A stretch of 64,000 nucleotides of DNA. Source: Adineta vaga. Taxonomy: Eukaryota > Rotifera. The stretch spans positions 7,130,001-7,194,000 of the forward strand of contig CP075497.1 of the NCBI GenBank assembly GCA_021613535.1, in the 5' to 3' direction. A program made the position numbers and the translations under genes. The notes under the pieces are model-generated. The model saw only the letters and a program-made list of their open reading frames with translations, searched no databases and was not told the DNA's origin. This document shows positions 60,865 through 64,000 of the stretch, piece after piece (position 1 is the first letter of the stretch; each line of letters starts with the position of its first letter).

Positions 60865-62178
60865 GATACGATTTCTGAAGAAAAAAAAAAACAAATCGAA
60901 ATTTTGTGTTTGAGATCAAAGTTGTTTTGTTTATCATCATCGTTCGTTAGAAATGTTGTTTTTTTTTCTCCGGAAAACCAATTGAAAATGTTGTTGCAAA
61001 GAGGGCGCTACACTATCATTTTCGATAGAGGGCTCGATAAAACGACACGTATATTAACTTGATAGTTTTTCATGAGAAAACAGATAAATTATTCGAATAA
61101 ATAATGTTATCGAGTTTGATATATTTTCAGATTCTCGAACAATGAAGCAATGAAGTAACAATACTGAAATCGTTCCATGTACGATTCACTAAACAAAACC
61201 TTTGTATCTTTAAAAAAATGAGAACATATCAGTGCAAACATGATACGATATATTTGATGTAGAATGTTACTGAAGTGTAAAAGTTTGATTAATAATTATC
61301 TTGATTAAAAAAAAGCGCTGTTGGCACCCTAAAAACATCATCTAATCAATGGTGAAATGTGGATATCACAGTTCGTAATTAGATTAGAATTTTATGTAAC
61401 TTTTCATTTATTCTCTTTTAGATAAGAAATTGTACTCGATCGTTCGTTCTTTTGATATCGTTTGTTAGTCTTATCCAATGGTCTTTCGAATAGAATGAGT
61501 CGAAAGTACATTTAAAGCTGTATGCGAATGACGCTTTTTGGGTACCTTTGATTCTTTTTTGTAATTCATTTTCATTCGCGAAGAAACAGAAATAGAATGA
61601 TACGAGTTCATTGTCGTAAATGATCTCGAACGACATGATAGATCATTCACATATAGAAAATTCATTATTCACTTCTTCTATCTTTAATGAGGTCTTCTAC
61701 GAGCTGTTTCTATCCTTTCGAAACGACGTTTTTCTCTTGCTTGCTTTCTTCTTATTCTTGTGTCTCGTGTTTTTTATGTCTATAGATACTTCCAATAAGT
61801 TCTTTCTCGGTTCGTTATTTTTTTGCTTCTGTCAATTGAGGAAGAAAGAAAGACACAGAGAGAGATAGTCAGATAAAATCGAATGAGAATAAGAATGTGT
61901 CTGTGCTCCTAGTTTCACCATGACCTTGCCTCATCTTTCTATTTTATCCAATGGCACAAGAGTGTTAATGTACGTCTATTCTTTTCTACAAGAACGAGAA
62001 ACTCTTTTATTCGGAATGAAAGAAGAGAGAGCGATGAAAACGTCCATCCACAATGATTAAATGAGCAGAGAAAAAATCCGAGCTTTTTTCTCATTTCATC
62101 CCGACAAGTTCATTTTTGTTTGAATAGAAAAGAATCATTTGTCAACTTTAATTTTCTTTTCCTAGTATTAATATTAAC
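60865..62178. other. Intergenic, no gene seen
   Basis: 1.3 kb between the divergent factor 6 and desaturase genes. Short open frames on both strands near 61400-61870 are not coding-like. A CTAG-containing pyrimidine tract at about 62150-62164 (TTTTCTTTTCCTAG) is a plausible acceptor before the desaturase ATG. Confidence 0.4.
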
Positions 62179-64000
62179 ATGGATGTAAATACGATTGAAA
62201 AGAAAAAATATACAAGAGAAGAAATAGCACAACGGATTATCGATCATGGTGATTTACTTGTTATTTATTTTAATAAAGTTTATCGACTCAATGCTTGGAT
62301 TAAACATCATCCTGGTGGAGAAATGGTTATTTTACATATGGTTGGCAAAGTAAGATAAAAAGAAGAAAAGAAAGATAGATATGATAATAAAGTAATCATT
62401 TTTTTTCAGGATGCAACTGATGAAATAAATGCATATCATTCGGATCATGTTTTACGTACTAAATTACCATTATTCTATTTTGGAGATGTAGATGATCAAA
62501 ATGGTGAAGGTTTTAAATCTCTTATTGCTCCAATACAATATAATTGGCAACAAAGAGATATTAATAATAATCGGGTTCTAACACCTGAATCTTTATTATC
62601 TTTTAAAGATGAAAAAATGATACAAGAGACTAATGAACAGAAACATATCATTGAAGCTTATAGAAAACTTGATTATAAACTTCGTTTTCTTGGTAAAAAA
62701 AATCATAATCTATTCTTATCTAAACTACAATTTTCTAATTTTTCATAGGTTTATTTCAATGTAATTATTTGGATTATGCTCGAGAATGTATACGTTATTT
62801 ATTTCTTGCATGTTTGGCTCTTTATTTCTTCGTGACAGCAACGAAACCGTGGCACTATTACTTATCAGCTATATTTCTCGGTGCTTTCTGGCATCAGTTA
62901 ACATTTACCGCACATGATGCCGGTCATCTTGGAATTACACATTCATATCGTATTGATACGTTTATTGGAATGTTTATTGCTAATATATTAGGTGGAATAT
63001 CAATTGGTTGGTGGAAGTATCATCATAATATTCATCATATTGTCACTAATTCACCTGAACATGATCCAGGTGAGAAAATATGATAATTTCTAAAAGATAA
63101 ACACGTCATATGTCTCGACGTGTATTTCGTTAAAAGATTAATATAAATAATCGATATTCATTTTGACATGTTTTTCATTTTACAAGTGAATTGATGATGA
63201 TTATTAATGCATGTTTAGTTATGCATCGAATTCATAGATGATTACTAATGAGATCGAACATTTTCTTGAAATAAACTAATCAAGAATATAAGTCATACTT
63301 GATTCAATTCATAGATAATCTCTGTGAGTATTGGTAGAAATATTTACTAGAGAAAGTCTTAATTCAAATGTATTCGACGGTTTCTAGTCTGATAAAAACT
63401 ACTTTATATTGTTATAGAAATTTACACCATGTCATTTTATAACTGATTCTTTTAGACATTCAACATTTACCATTTTTTGCTATTACACCACGGTTTTTTC
63501 AATCGATTTATTCAACATATCATAAGCGAATTTTATCGTACACCTGGATTTCTGCGGCTATAATTCAATTTCAACATTTCACTTATTACATTATCATGTG
63601 TTTTGCTCGTTTTAATCTTCAAATTCAATCGTATATTTATCTTGTGAAACATCCGAGATCAGCCTATCGCTTTGTTGAATTTTGTTCATTGTTAATGTAT
63701 TGGTATTGGTATATACTCTTACTATCATATATTCCAACTTATACACAACGTTTCCTATATTTATTCATAAGTTATATGGTAACAATGCCATTACATGTTC
63801 AAATAACTTTATCACATTTTGGTATGTCAACTGAAGATTATGGTCCATGTGAATCCTTTCCATCTAAAATGCTTCGAACAACTATGGATATTGCCTGTCC
63901 AACGTGGTTGGACTTTTTCCATGGTGGTTTACAATATCAAGCCGTTCATCATTTATTTCCACGTATGCCAAGACATCACTTACGTCAAGCAAGTTATTTT
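62179..64000 (+). CDS. Cytochrome b5-fused front-end desaturase, sphingolipid delta-8 like (partial)
   Basis: Exons 62179..62349, 62410..62692, 62749..63069 and 63456 onwards join in phase; the gene runs past the window end after 439 codons. An N-terminal cytochrome b5 domain carries the haem motif HHPGGE. Membrane helices follow, with the three histidine boxes of front-end desaturases: HDAGH, HNIHH and the Gln-type third box QYQAVHH. The wording around them (GITHSYRIDTFIGMF, GWWKYHHNIHHIVTNSPEHDPD, IQHLPFFAI) resembles fungal sphingolipid delta-8 desaturases more than animal delta-5/6 enzymes, as far as I can judge by memory. It would introduce a double bond into sphingoid bases or fatty acyl chains in the ER. 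Confidence 0.85.

Overview
The window is AT-rich animal nuclear DNA that is gene-dense. Introns are mostly 45-70 bp with GT-AG ends, genes are often only 70-450 bp apart, and several coding exons are tiny (5, 9, 18, 26 and 27 nt). The combination points to a bdelloid rotifer or close relative: a decayed plant-type DYW pentatricopeptide gene, a front-end desaturase with fungal-looking motifs, a microbial-type stress flavoprotein, and 3' splice acceptors sitting just upstream of many start codons, as expected for spliced-leader trans-splicing. This organism call is inference from content; the genus cannot be read from the sequence.

Layout. 1-5.0 kb: five plus-strand genes packed head to tail (Listerin C-terminus, ribose-5-phosphate isomerase, BUB3, TRAPPC6, a two-RRM protein), looking like a polycistron resolved by trans-splicing. 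5.4-5.8 kb: a TATA-driven Gly/Tyr-rich small protein, then 5 kb of non-coding DNA. 10.8-14.1 kb: a SUEL-lectin/CUB membrane receptor and a PPR-DYW pseudogene. 14.3-20.2 kb (minus): GATAD1, a short TSNAXIP1, a BLI-3/general-stress-26 type PNPOx protein, and a Dpr-like immunoglobulin protein with a GPI-type tail. 21.5-26.5 kb (minus): a CP110 homologue and an unrecognised protein with four copies of a Cys/His module. 27.4-30.2 kb (plus): a PBZ-PBZ-PARP-BRCT protein, divergent from the Cys/His-module gene. 30.6-37.3 kb (minus): a B-box-like protein, a four-helix membrane protein and a MAP4K3/5-type kinase. 38.4-42.2 kb (plus): an ELAV/Hu protein with two mutually exclusive RRM2 exons and a 27-nt hinge microexon. 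43.4-48 kb (plus): an MTG/ETO/Nervy corepressor and a nuclear receptor with two frameshifts. 48.2-54 kb: PEX2 (minus), a tandem array of four related small genes (plus) and an acyl-CoA thioesterase (minus). 55.4-64 kb: a GPCR pseudogene, a TMEM272-like protein, RPL24, ATP synthase coupling factor 6 (minus), and the first part of a cytochrome b5-fused desaturase running off the end.

The genes are mostly housekeeping, centrosome/cilium, RNA-binding and signalling genes with no single shared pathway. The most unusual items are the four-module Cys/His protein, the PBZ-PARP-BRCT protein with Gln at the third catalytic position, the ELAV alternative exons, and the tandem array at 49.4-52.5 kb. All gene models were spliced by eye and checked for reading phase across the junctions for which coordinates are given.
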